The notes under the pieces were generated by a model. The model was not told the origin of the DNA. It made no database searches and was given only the letters and a program-made list of their open reading frames with translations. The position numbers and the translations under genes were made by a program. This document shows, one piece after another, positions 57,337-64,000 of a stretch of DNA of 64,000 bases; positions within the stretch are counted from its first letter, which is position 1; each line of letters begins with the position of its first letter. This stretch comes from Sphingobacterium alkalisoli (GTDB taxonomy: Bacteria > Bacteroidota > Bacteroidia > Sphingobacteriales > Sphingobacteriaceae). The stretch covers positions 124,001-188,000 of the forward strand of contig NZ_SUKA01000003.1 of the NCBI RefSeq assembly GCF_005049105.1, read 5' to 3'.

Positions 57337-59724
57337 ATGGCTAAAAATTTACTGATAGTAGAGTCGCCGGCAAAGGCAAAAACGATAGAAGGATATCTTG
57401 GAAAGGATTTTTTAGTAAAGTCTAGTTACGGACATATTCGTGATCTAGTGAAAGGCGATGATGCCATCGATACGGAAAATAAGTTTAAACAAAGATATGA
57501 GGTTCCTTCTGATAAGAAGGCTATTGTCAGTGAATTAAAGAAATTAGCTAAAGCTGCAGAGATGGTATGGCTAGCATCCGATGAGGACCGCGAGGGAGAA
57601 GCTATTTCATGGCATTTATTTGAGACATTAGGTTTAAAAGAAGATAACACGAAGCGGATTGTTTTTCATGAAATCACGAAGCCTGCGATTTTAAAAGCTA
57701 TAGATAGTCCACGTAAAATTGATTATAACCTCGTAAATGCGCAGCAGGCACGCCGTGTATTAGACCGTTTGGTTGGATTTGAGCTTTCGCCGGTATTATG
57801 GCGCAAAGTAAAACCGTCCTTATCTGCGGGACGTGTACAATCCGTAGCGGTCCGTCTCATCGTAGATCGTGAACGCGAAATCAATAAATTTAATGCGGAA
57901 GCTGCTTACAAGATAGTTGCTATATTTTATACAGGTAAGGGTAAGGAAATTTTTAAAGCTGAACTTTCTAAACGTTTTGAGAAAAAAGAAGAGGCCTCTC
58001 GCTTTTTAACGGACTGCTTAGATGCATCCTTTGTGATCAATAGCTTAGAGAAAAAGCCAGCGAAAAGAACACCTTCGGCCCCCTTTACAACTTCTACCTT
58101 ACAACAGGAGGCTAGCCGTAAATTGGGATTTTCAGTTGCCCGTACTATGCAGGTAGCGCAACGATTATATGAAGCGGGGCGTATCACCTATATGCGTACC
58201 GATTCGGTTAATCTATCGGATACGGCTATTCAGGCTGCAGAACAGGAAATTTTGAAAGCCTATGGTGAGAAATACCATAAGCTACGTAAATATAAAACTA
58301 AATCGGCAGGTGCCCAGGAAGCACACGAGGCTATTCGTCCTACGTACTTCTCGGAGCATACAATCGAAGGCGATGCATCAGAGACACGCCTTTATGAATT
58401 GATCTGGAAGCGCGCTATTGCTTCTCAAATGACGGAAGCCGAATTTGAAAAGACGGTTGCTAAAGTCGGTATATCGACACGAGCAGAGGAACTGACAGCA
58501 TCTGGGGAGGTAATGAAATTTGATGGATTCCTGAAAGTGTACTTTGAATCTACCGACGACGATCAGGATGCTGCTACGGACAATGATTCGGACAACACCC
58601 TATTGCCACCACTGGAAAAAGGACAGCCGCTTACATTGAATGAAATGAGCGCGACGGAGCGATTCTCTCGCCCACCAGCCCGCTACACGGAAGCATCCTT
58701 AGTGAAAAAACTGGAAGAACTTGGTATAGGACGACCTTCTACCTATGCACCTACGATCTCCACTATACAGAATAGAGGTTATGTCGTAAAAGAAGAACGG
58801 GAAGGAAAGGTCCGCGAGTTTACTGTTTTAACCTTAAATACGGGAGAGATTAGTGAAGTTATTAAAACCGAGGTGACAGGAGCGGAGCGTAATAAAATGT
58901 TCCCTACAGATATCGGTGTGTTGGTGAATGATTTTCTCGTAGAACATTTCAAGGGTATTATAGATTTCAATTTCACAGCAAACGTGGAAAAGGAATTTGA
59001 CGAGATCGCTCAGGGAAATAAGGAATGGACAGATATGTTGGAAGGATTTTATATTCCTTTCCATAGCGAGGTGCAAGATACCTTGGAAAATGCCGAACGT
59101 GCCACGCATGAACGGGAACTTGGTGTGGATACCGTATCAGGAAAACCGGTGAGTGTACGGGTAGGAAGATTTGGTCCTTTGGTACAGATCGGTACCGCAG
59201 AAGATGAAGAAAAGCCACGCTTTGCTTCCTTACGTAAAGGACAGATGATCGAGACAATCACGTTCGAGGAAGCAATGGAGCTCTTCAAATTACCGAAAAA
59301 AGTGGGTGAATTTGAAGAGAAAGAAATGACGGTGGCGATAGGTCGCTTTGGACCGTACATACGCCACAACGCTGCTTTCTATTCTTTGCCAAAGGGCTTT
59401 GATCCATTGGATGTGTCGAAGGAGCAGGCAATCGATATCATCAAGGAAAAACGCCAGAAAGATATCGAAAAAATAATCCGCGTATTTGATGAAAATCCGG
59501 AAGCTCGAATTGAAAATGGCCGTTGGGGTCCCTTTGTTCGTTTTGGAAAACAAAACCTAAAAATTCCTAAAGGAACAGACGTAAGTGCAGTCACGTACGA
59601 AGAGGTTTTAAAATGGGCAGAAAATGATCCTAAAGCCAAATCGGCTAAAGGTGCTAAAGGCAAAACAGTTAAGAAGGCGACCACTACGCGTAAAACCCCC
59701 ACTAAAACGGCAAAAAAGAAATAG
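57337..59724 (+). CDS. topA: DNA topoisomerase I
   Basis: This 795-residue type IA topoisomerase has a Toprim domain with ESPAKAKTIEGYLG (Glu9) and SDEDREGE (82-89). The active-site Tyr285 is in GRITYMRTDS. The central domain carries GRPSTYAPTISTIQNRGYV. The C-terminal repeats (GRFGPLVQIG, GRFGPYIRH, GRWGPFVRFG) replace the Cys4 zinc fingers of the E. coli enzyme, and a Lys-rich tail (about 765-795) ends the protein. It relaxes negative supercoils behind RNA polymerase. The next gene starts 85 bases later. Confidence 0.96.
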   Translation: MAKNLLIVESPAKAKTIEGYLGKDFLVKSSYGHIRDLVKGDDAIDTENKFKQRYEVPSDKKAIVSELKKLAKAAEMVWLASDEDREGEAISWHLFETLGLKEDNTKRIVFHEITKPAILKAIDSPRKIDYNLVNAQQARRVLDRLVGFELSPVLWRKVKPSLSAGRVQSVAVRLIVDREREINKFNAEAAYKIVAIFYTGKGKEIFKAELSKRFEKKEEASRFLTDCLDASFVINSLEKKPAKRTPSAPFTTSTLQQEASRKLGFSVARTMQVAQRLYEAGRITYMRTDSVNLSDTAIQAAEQEILKAYGEKYHKLRKYKTKSAGAQEAHEAIRPTYFSEHTIEGDASETRLYELIWKRAIASQMTEAEFEKTVAKVGISTRAEELTASGEVMKFDGFLKVYFESTDDDQDAATDNDSDNTLLPPLEKGQPLTLNEMSATERFSRPPARYTEASLVKKLEELGIGRPSTYAPTISTIQNRGYVVKEEREGKVREFTVLTLNTGEISEVIKTEVTGAERNKMFPTDIGVLVNDFLVEHFKGIIDFNFTANVEKEFDEIAQGNKEWTDMLEGFYIPFHSEVQDTLENAERATHERELGVDTVSGKPVSVRVGRFGPLVQIGTAEDEEKPRFASLRKGQMIETITFEEAMELFKLPKKVGEFEEKEMTVAIGRFGPYIRHNAAFYSLPKGFDPLDVSKEQAIDIIKEKRQKDIEKIIRVFDENPEARIENGRWGPFVRFGKQNLKIPKGTDVSAVTYEEVLKWAENDPKAKSAKGAKGKTVKKATTTRKTPTKTAKKK

Positions 59725-59752
59725 ATAAAGAGTGTCGCTTACATGAATGATC

Positions 59753-59772
59753 AATCGGGCAAAACCCGATTT
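59753..59772 (+). terminator. Small hairpin after topA
   Basis: AATCGGG (59753-59759) pairs with CCCGATT (59765-59771) over a 5-base loop. Only TTC follows, so it is a weak terminator at best. Confidence 0.4.
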
Positions 59773-59809
59773 CAATAGGGTAGGCGAGCTCAAGAAGTAA
59801 CTTTTACGA

Positions 59810-60223
59810 ATGAAAAGAGATCTTCCTGAAAATATTGTTGCAGACATTTCAGTCGCGATTGTTTTAGAGGGTGAAACACCTTCGGTTAAAAACTGGATTG
59901 TATATCTTATTAATGAAAAAAACATCCCATTAACCCATGTATTGGTAAGCTCCAAGGGCTATGGTGAAAAGGATGGGAAGCAGGTTAAAACCACGATTTT
60001 ACGTCATTTTCTTGGAGATATAAGGGAAAAGACAGCGGCTAAGATCGAAGCTATCGATGAAGCGGTATTTGGCCTAACTAATGAATATTGGGTGAGTTAT
60101 TATATCGGTGGTACGATATACGATAAAAAATATATTTTTCTTCCGGAAAGTATAGTCGATGAAAATTTATCAAAAATTCCAATCGTAAATAAACCTGGTG
60201 TTCTAATTGGAGGAATGAATTAA
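59810..60223 (+). CDS. Uncharacterised conserved-looking protein between topA and cmk
   Basis: This 137-residue, probably cytoplasmic protein has no signal or membrane segments. It opens with DLPENIVADISVAIVLEG and contains VLVSSKGYGEKDGKQVKTTI, FGLTNEYWVSYYIGGTIYDKKY and ends with IPIVNKPGVLIGGMN. I do not recognise a known domain. The cmk start codon lies 3 bases beyond its stop codon, so the genes are almost surely translated from one transcript. The coding character is good: codon choice resembles the neighbours and no competing frame exists. Confidence 0.8.
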   Translation: MKRDLPENIVADISVAIVLEGETPSVKNWIVYLINEKNIPLTHVLVSSKGYGEKDGKQVKTTILRHFLGDIREKTAAKIEAIDEAVFGLTNEYWVSYYIGGTIYDKKYIFLPESIVDENLSKIPIVNKPGVLIGGMN

Positions 60224-60226
60224 AAA

Positions 60227-60907
60227 ATGACAAGACATAATTTCATTATCGCAATAGATGGCTACTCCAGCTGTGGTAAGAGTACCGTTGCAAAGGCGCT
60301 GGCGAAAAAGTTGCATTTTGTGTTTGTAGATAGCGGAGCGATGTACCGCGCGGTAACCCTCTATTTTCTTCGGAATAAGGTAGATATGGATAATACCGAA
60401 TCGGTTTTACAGGCTTTAGCAGACATTCACATTGATTTTGTTCCCAATACAGCGCAAACACAGATATTATTGAATGGTGACGATATCTCGGAAGAAATTC
60501 GTCAGATGGCCGTATCCGAAAAAGTAAGTGAGGTGAGCGCCATCAAGGAAGTTCGACATGCGATGGTCGCACAGCAACAAAAATTACGGAGTCGACGCAA
60601 TATCGTAATGGATGGTCGTGATATAGGAACTACGGTCTTTCCGGATGCCGATCTAAAAATATTTATGACGGCCAGTCCGAGCGTAAGAGCCGAGCGAAGG
60701 TATGCTGAGCTAACCGCTAAAGGGGAAGACGTAACAATGGAAGAGGTTCAAGAAAATCTTAGTCATCGGGATCATATCGATAGCACACGCGAAGAGAGCC
60801 CCTTAAGACAGGCAGAGGATGCCCTCATCTTAGATAACTCTAACCTAACGCAAGATCAACAATTGGAAATTGTATTGAATGCATATTATAGCATAAAGAA
60901 AGCTTAG
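60227..60907 (+). CDS. cmk: Cytidylate kinase
   Basis: This 226-residue protein has a P-loop in IDGYSSCGKSTVAKALA (10-26), the CMP-binding segment VDSGAMYRAVTLYFL and NIVMDGRDIGTTVFPDADLK, and the LID-like ERRYAELTAKGEDVT. It phosphorylates CMP and dCMP. Length and order of motifs match bacterial Cmk. It follows the uncharacterised gene at 59810 with a 3-base gap. Confidence 0.96.
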   Translation: MTRHNFIIAIDGYSSCGKSTVAKALAKKLHFVFVDSGAMYRAVTLYFLRNKVDMDNTESVLQALADIHIDFVPNTAQTQILLNGDDISEEIRQMAVSEKVSEVSAIKEVRHAMVAQQQKLRSRRNIVMDGRDIGTTVFPDADLKIFMTASPSVRAERRYAELTAKGEDVTMEEVQENLSHRDHIDSTREESPLRQAEDALILDNSNLTQDQQLEIVLNAYYSIKKA

Positions 60908-60929
60908 CTAGATTCAAGCTCCTTTTATA

Positions 60930-61718
60930 CTATAAAACTCCGAAGTGCTTTAATGCATTCCAAATACCATCACTATCGACATCATCCGTAATGTGATCGG
61001 CAATTTCCTTTACTTCTGGGTTGGCATTTCCCATCGCTACACCTACGGCAACGTGCTGTAGCATGGTAATATCATTTCCACCGTCTCCAAAGGCCATTGT
61101 TTCCTGCAAATCAATACCGAAGTGATTACAGAAAATATCGATACCTACTTTTTTACTTTGCTCTTTTGGATTGACATCTGCAAACAGGGGAGTCCAGCGT
61201 GAGGCAACAGAGTTGGGCATGACCTTTTCCATGAATGCCTGCTCGTCGTCGGGACCCAAGAATATATTTGTTTGCAAGACTCCTTCTACATCCACATCAT
61301 TGAGATCAACCAACGGGGGGACCGGTAAATTGAGATGCGCATACATTCCTGCAATTTCGGGTGTAACGTCGTATATGGTAATATGCTTTTCGGACATGAA
61401 CGAAAAACTTATTGAATTTGTCTTGGCATAATCTAAAACGGATTGAATATCCGCCGGATCGATAGCCTGACGGAAAAGGATATGCCCTTCCTTGGTGACG
61501 CAATAGCCGCCATTGAACGTGATATATCCGTCAAAATTCAAATATTTTACATGGTCAATGCTATTAATTGATCGCCCCGTAGAAAGTATAGTTTTTATTC
61601 CCTTAGCTTGTAATTGTTCTATTGATTCTTCTGTAGACGCTGCAACTTCGTGCGTTTTAAAACTCAGTAACGTGCCGTCGATATCAAAAAAAACAGCTTT
61701 TATAGTCGGATTTCGCAT
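60930..61718 (-). CDS. Cof-type HAD-IIB family phosphatase
   Basis: This 262-residue protein has motif I FFDIDGTLLSF (Asp12, Asp14), motif II STGR, the C2 cap with TNGG-like TFNGGYCVT and motif III/IV in GDGGNDITMLQHVAVGVAMGN. Cof/YbiV-like phosphatases act on sugar phosphates and related small molecules; the natural substrate is unknown. It is convergent with cmk and divergent from the methyltransferase at 61778. Confidence 0.93.
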   Translation of the reverse strand: MRNPTIKAVFFDIDGTLLSFKTHEVAASTEESIEQLQAKGIKTILSTGRSINSIDHVKYLNFDGYITFNGGYCVTKEGHILFRQAIDPADIQSVLDYAKTNSISFSFMSEKHITIYDVTPEIAGMYAHLNLPVPPLVDLNDVDVEGVLQTNIFLGPDDEQAFMEKVMPNSVASRWTPLFADVNPKEQSKKVGIDIFCNHFGIDLQETMAFGDGGNDITMLQHVAVGVAMGNANPEVKEIADHITDDVDSDGIWNALKHFGVL

Positions 61719-61723
61719 AATAG

Positions 61724-61731
61724 CAAAGGTA
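61724..61731 (-). promoter_or_regulatory. Candidate -7 element for the HAD phosphatase, 5 bases from ATG
   Basis: CAAAGGTA on the plus strand reads TACCTTTG on the minus strand, ending 5 bases before the start codon at 61718. A leaderless transcript is implied. Confidence 0.45.
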
Positions 61732-61752
61732 ATTTGTTAATTCGATAAATCG

Positions 61753-61760
61753 TACCTTTG
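61753..61760 (+). promoter_or_regulatory. Candidate -7 element for the methyltransferase at 61778
   Basis: TACCTTTG lies 17 bases before the ATG at 61778 and faces the divergent element at 61724-61731 with 21 bases between them. Confidence 0.5.
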
Positions 61761-61777
61761 AAGCAATAAAAAATAGC

Positions 61778-62959
61778 ATGACTGCATATCAAAATTTTAT
61801 AGAACAGATTCAATCCAGTATTCAAGCAGAGGATTTCATTAAGCTTTCGTTAGGTGATTATAATGGTGTAGAACCTGAGTTGAAAAACATATATGTAAAG
61901 CCGGTTTTAATTAAGCGGGTGTTTAAACTCTCGTTTACCTACCGCTACAAAACACGTGATATTACTAAAAACTTTATGGTAGACGAAGCAATTGAGCAGA
62001 TTACAGCTGTTTTGCATGAGCGTGGATTCCGTGTGGGAACATTGTTCACAGCAAAGGAAAATGCGATTTGTCAATGGAATAAAAAAAAATTATGGACTCT
62101 TAAATCGGAACAGCCTACAGCTACTAAGGTTGACAGTCTTTCGCATGATCATCAAAAGGAGCGGAAGATCGGTTCGACTTCTAAAAAGTACCTAGCGGAA
62201 TTGCGTTTGACGGATGCTGAGGGAAAGGTGTTTAAAAACGCGCAGGATAAGTGGCGCCAGATCAATCATTATATCGAAATACTGAGCTCGATGTTGAAAG
62301 AACTGGCGTCTGAAAAAGTGTTGAATGTGGTCGATATGGGTGCGGGAAAAGGATATCTGACTTTTGCACTTTATGATTATCTGAATAATGAGCTGCAGAA
62401 ACCTGCTTCTGTTGTGGGTGTCGAGTATCGGGAGGATTTGGTGTCTCTTTGTAATACGATTGCGGAGAAGTGTGATTTCAATAAGCTATCTTTTGTACAG
62501 GGGACGATTGAAGATTTTAATCCTATACAAAAACCAAATGTATTGATTGCCCTACACGCTTGTGATACCGCTACAGATGATGCCATATATAAAGGAATAA
62601 CCAATGAGACAGACCTAATTGTTGTAGCCCCCTGCTGCCATAAACAGGTAAGACGACAACTTGAAAAAGTAAAGACAGTGAACGATCTAGATTTCATGAC
62701 GCAATATGGTATCTTTTTGGAGCGCCATGCGGAGATGTTGACAGATGGTATCCGCGCGCTGATTTTAGAGTATTACGGTTACCAGACCAAAGTGCTGCAG
62801 TTTATAGCAGACGCACATACGCCCAAAAATGTGTTGATAGTAGGTGTCAAGAAAAAAATTAACGAGAAAAGACAACAGGAGATTTTAGCAAAACTTCAAG
62901 CTACTAAAGCATATTTTGGAATTGAATACCATCATTTAGAGCGACTCTGTGGACTTTAA
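61778..62959 (+). CDS. Class I SAM-dependent methyltransferase, two-domain
   Basis: This 393-residue protein has an N-terminal domain (about 1-150) of unknown type, rich in beta-strands and Lys. A methyltransferase domain follows (about 170-350) with motif I VVDMGAGKGYLTFALYDYL, motif II-like VVGVEYREDLV, LIALHACDTATDDAIYKGI and VVAPCCHKQVRRQL. The HACD and PCCHK motifs are typical of the METTL25/RRNAD1-like family of putative RNA methyltransferases. The substrate is not known. Confidence 0.88.
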   Translation: MTAYQNFIEQIQSSIQAEDFIKLSLGDYNGVEPELKNIYVKPVLIKRVFKLSFTYRYKTRDITKNFMVDEAIEQITAVLHERGFRVGTLFTAKENAICQWNKKKLWTLKSEQPTATKVDSLSHDHQKERKIGSTSKKYLAELRLTDAEGKVFKNAQDKWRQINHYIEILSSMLKELASEKVLNVVDMGAGKGYLTFALYDYLNNELQKPASVVGVEYREDLVSLCNTIAEKCDFNKLSFVQGTIEDFNPIQKPNVLIALHACDTATDDAIYKGITNETDLIVVAPCCHKQVRRQLEKVKTVNDLDFMTQYGIFLERHAEMLTDGIRALILEYYGYQTKVLQFIADAHTPKNVLIVGVKKKINEKRQQEILAKLQATKAYFGIEYHHLERLCGL

Positions 62960-62969
62960 GTCTGATCGG

Positions 62970-63356
62970 TTAACTTTCGTAGAGCTCCAATGGCAGATGA
63001 TCCGGATCAAAAAAAAAGGTAAACTTCTTGCCAGTTATTTTATCTACTCGGACATCTTCGACGGGAATGTGTTTAGATCTGAGTTCTTGAACCGCTTCAT
63101 CCACGTTGTCGACTACGAAGGCCAAATGTCTTAATCCTGTAGCCTCAGGACGGGTAGCACGGCTGGCGTACTTTGGAAAGGAGAATAATTCGATAATGTA
63201 TTGACCATTCAATGCAAGATCTAATTTATAGGAATCCCGTTCTTGGCGATAGGTCTCTTTTAGGATATGCAGGCCTAAAATTTGCGTATAAAATGATTTG
63301 GACTTGTTATAGTCGCTCGCAATAATAGCGATATGGTGAATAGATTTTAGTTTCAT
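62970..63356 (-). CDS. VOC-family protein (glyoxalase/dioxygenase-like)
   Basis: This 128-residue single-domain protein has two beta-alpha-beta-beta-beta repeats. Probable metal ligands are His in IHHIAIIASD, Glu in IIELFSF, His in LRHLAFVVD and Glu in LPLELYE. The set fits the glyoxalase I / GloA2-like branch of VOC enzymes, though the activity is uncertain. It shares the minus strand with the DUF72 gene 12 bases upstream, so both are probably one operon. Confidence 0.9.
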   Translation of the reverse strand: MKLKSIHHIAIIASDYNKSKSFYTQILGLHILKETYRQERDSYKLDLALNGQYIIELFSFPKYASRATRPEATGLRHLAFVVDNVDEAVQELRSKHIPVEDVRVDKITGKKFTFFFDPDHLPLELYES

Positions 63357-63368
63357 TGGCTCATTACC

Positions 63369-64000
63369 TTATTTAAATAATGTTGGCGCAGCGGGTTTAC
63401 CTTCTTCTGGTTTACTGGGGATAGATAGGTCGGTTCCGATTGCTTCGTTGAGTTTTTTTATAAAATGAGCAGCTAGAAGCGGAGACTCCACTTCTATATT
63501 TTGATGGATAAAGAAATATAAATGCTGTAAACCTGCGTCTTTCCACTTTTTTATGACTCCTATCCATTCCTCTAAACGGGTATAATCGGACGGGTGATTC
63601 GCACCCACATAGCGTACGAATGCAGTTGGTGTCGTTAAGCGCATGTGCATCATGTCTCTTCGGCCCGCCGTATCGACGATAATATTTGTAGTGCCCGTTG
63701 CTTCAAGCAGTTGATAGAATTTTTTGGCAACTTCATTATTGGAAAACCATTCTTCATTACGTACCTCTACTGCCAAGGGATATCCTTTTGGAAAGTGATT
63801 CAGGAAATCTGCTAAACGATCAAAATCCTTGGGTTTATAATTGTCAATTAACTGGAGAAAAGCCATACCCAGTTTCTCGTCAAATAATACTGTAGAATCG
63901 ACAAAATTTTTCACCTTCTCTTCGGTATTCAATAGCCTACTGAAGTGACTGATGGATTGAGGTATCTTTGGAAAGAACTTAAAATCTTTTTGGGTTTTTT
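63369..64000 (-). CDS. DUF72-family protein, 5' end outside window
   Basis: The frame stays open on the minus strand up to the window edge. The upstream residues read KFFPKIPQSISHFSRLLNTE, the typical early segment of DUF72 proteins, so the TTG at 63932 is internal and the gene is cut by the window. Further family features are DRLADFLNHFPKGYPLAVEVR, TTNIIVDTAGRRDMMHMRLT, FVRYVGANHPSDYTRLEEW and LYFFIHQNIEVESPLLA. DUF72 (YecE-like) proteins have a TIM-barrel fold and no settled function. About 210 residues are visible of the usual 240-300. Confidence 0.9.
   Translation of the reverse strand, partial: KTQKDFKFFPKIPQSISHFSRLLNTEEKVKNFVDSTVLFDEKLGMAFLQLIDNYKPKDFDRLADFLNHFPKGYPLAVEVRNEEWFSNNEVAKKFYQLLEATGTTNIIVDTAGRRDMMHMRLTTPTAFVRYVGANHPSDYTRLEEWIGVIKKWKDAGLQHLYFFIHQNIEVESPLLAAHFIKKLNEAIGTDLSIPSKPEEGKPAAPTLFK

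Noticed and set aside
63369..63932. TTG at 63932 as the start of the DUF72 gene
   Set aside because: The frame continues to the window edge and encodes the expected family segment upstream of it.

Overview
The window looks like chromosome of a member of the Bacteroidota, most likely Sphingobacteriaceae (Sphingobacterium-like). The evidence is three SusC/SusD pairs, a FecI/FecR pair, a PorP/SprF protein with a type IX (T9SS) cargo protein, a hybrid two-component system, and promoter candidates of the Bacteroidota type (TAnnTTTG) in place of a sigma-70 -10 box. This assignment is inference from gene content; no 16S gene is present.

Region by region. 1-1000 is the 3' part of an unrecognised gene, followed by a PAS-LuxR regulator. 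2.1-12.7 kb is a polysaccharide utilisation locus (PUL) of mannan type: a LacI-family regulator, a divergent GH76 enzyme, then SusC, SusD, a GH130-type lipoprotein, a divergent ROK-fold kinase and an MFS sugar symporter. A perfect 20-bp palindrome sits beside the susC promoter, and a 16/20 copy of it lies upstream of the GH76 gene, so one repressor could control both arms. 12.8-21.1 kb is a FecI/FecR-controlled unit: an STN-containing SusC, a SusD and a TlpA-like thioredoxin. A small methyltransferase follows. 22.1-34.1 kb is a fructan PUL: a hybrid two-component sensor with a periplasmic-binding-protein domain, an MFS symporter, a PfkB fructokinase, SusC, SusD and a GH32 enzyme.

34.5-44.9 kb holds one giant gene (3148 codons) for a secreted adhesin-like protein of cadherin/Ig/PKD/SprB/MBG modules ending in a T9SS type-B sorting domain, with a PorP/SprF partner directly behind it. 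Its thirteen 213-bp units include an internal exact duplication of about 653 bp.

45.0-47.8 kb is a small, partly AT-rich segment (gene remnant, DMT exporter, DoxX-like protein, AraC regulator) beside a tRNA-Ser(UGA). From 47.9 kb to the end the content is housekeeping-like: bestrophin, GH25 lysozyme, thioredoxin, CNNM/CorC-type protein, an APH-fold kinase with a CBM9-like protein, an ABC-2 exporter, EngB GTPase, UbiA prenyltransferase, topoisomerase I, cytidylate kinase, HAD phosphatase, a methyltransferase, a VOC protein and a DUF72 protein cut by the window end.

In the two PULs the inferred flow is: outer-membrane SusCD import, periplasmic or surface cleavage by the GH enzymes, monosaccharide uptake by the MFS symporter, and phosphorylation by the ROK or PfkB kinase. 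The two loci use different control logic (cytoplasmic LacI repressor versus membrane hybrid sensor).
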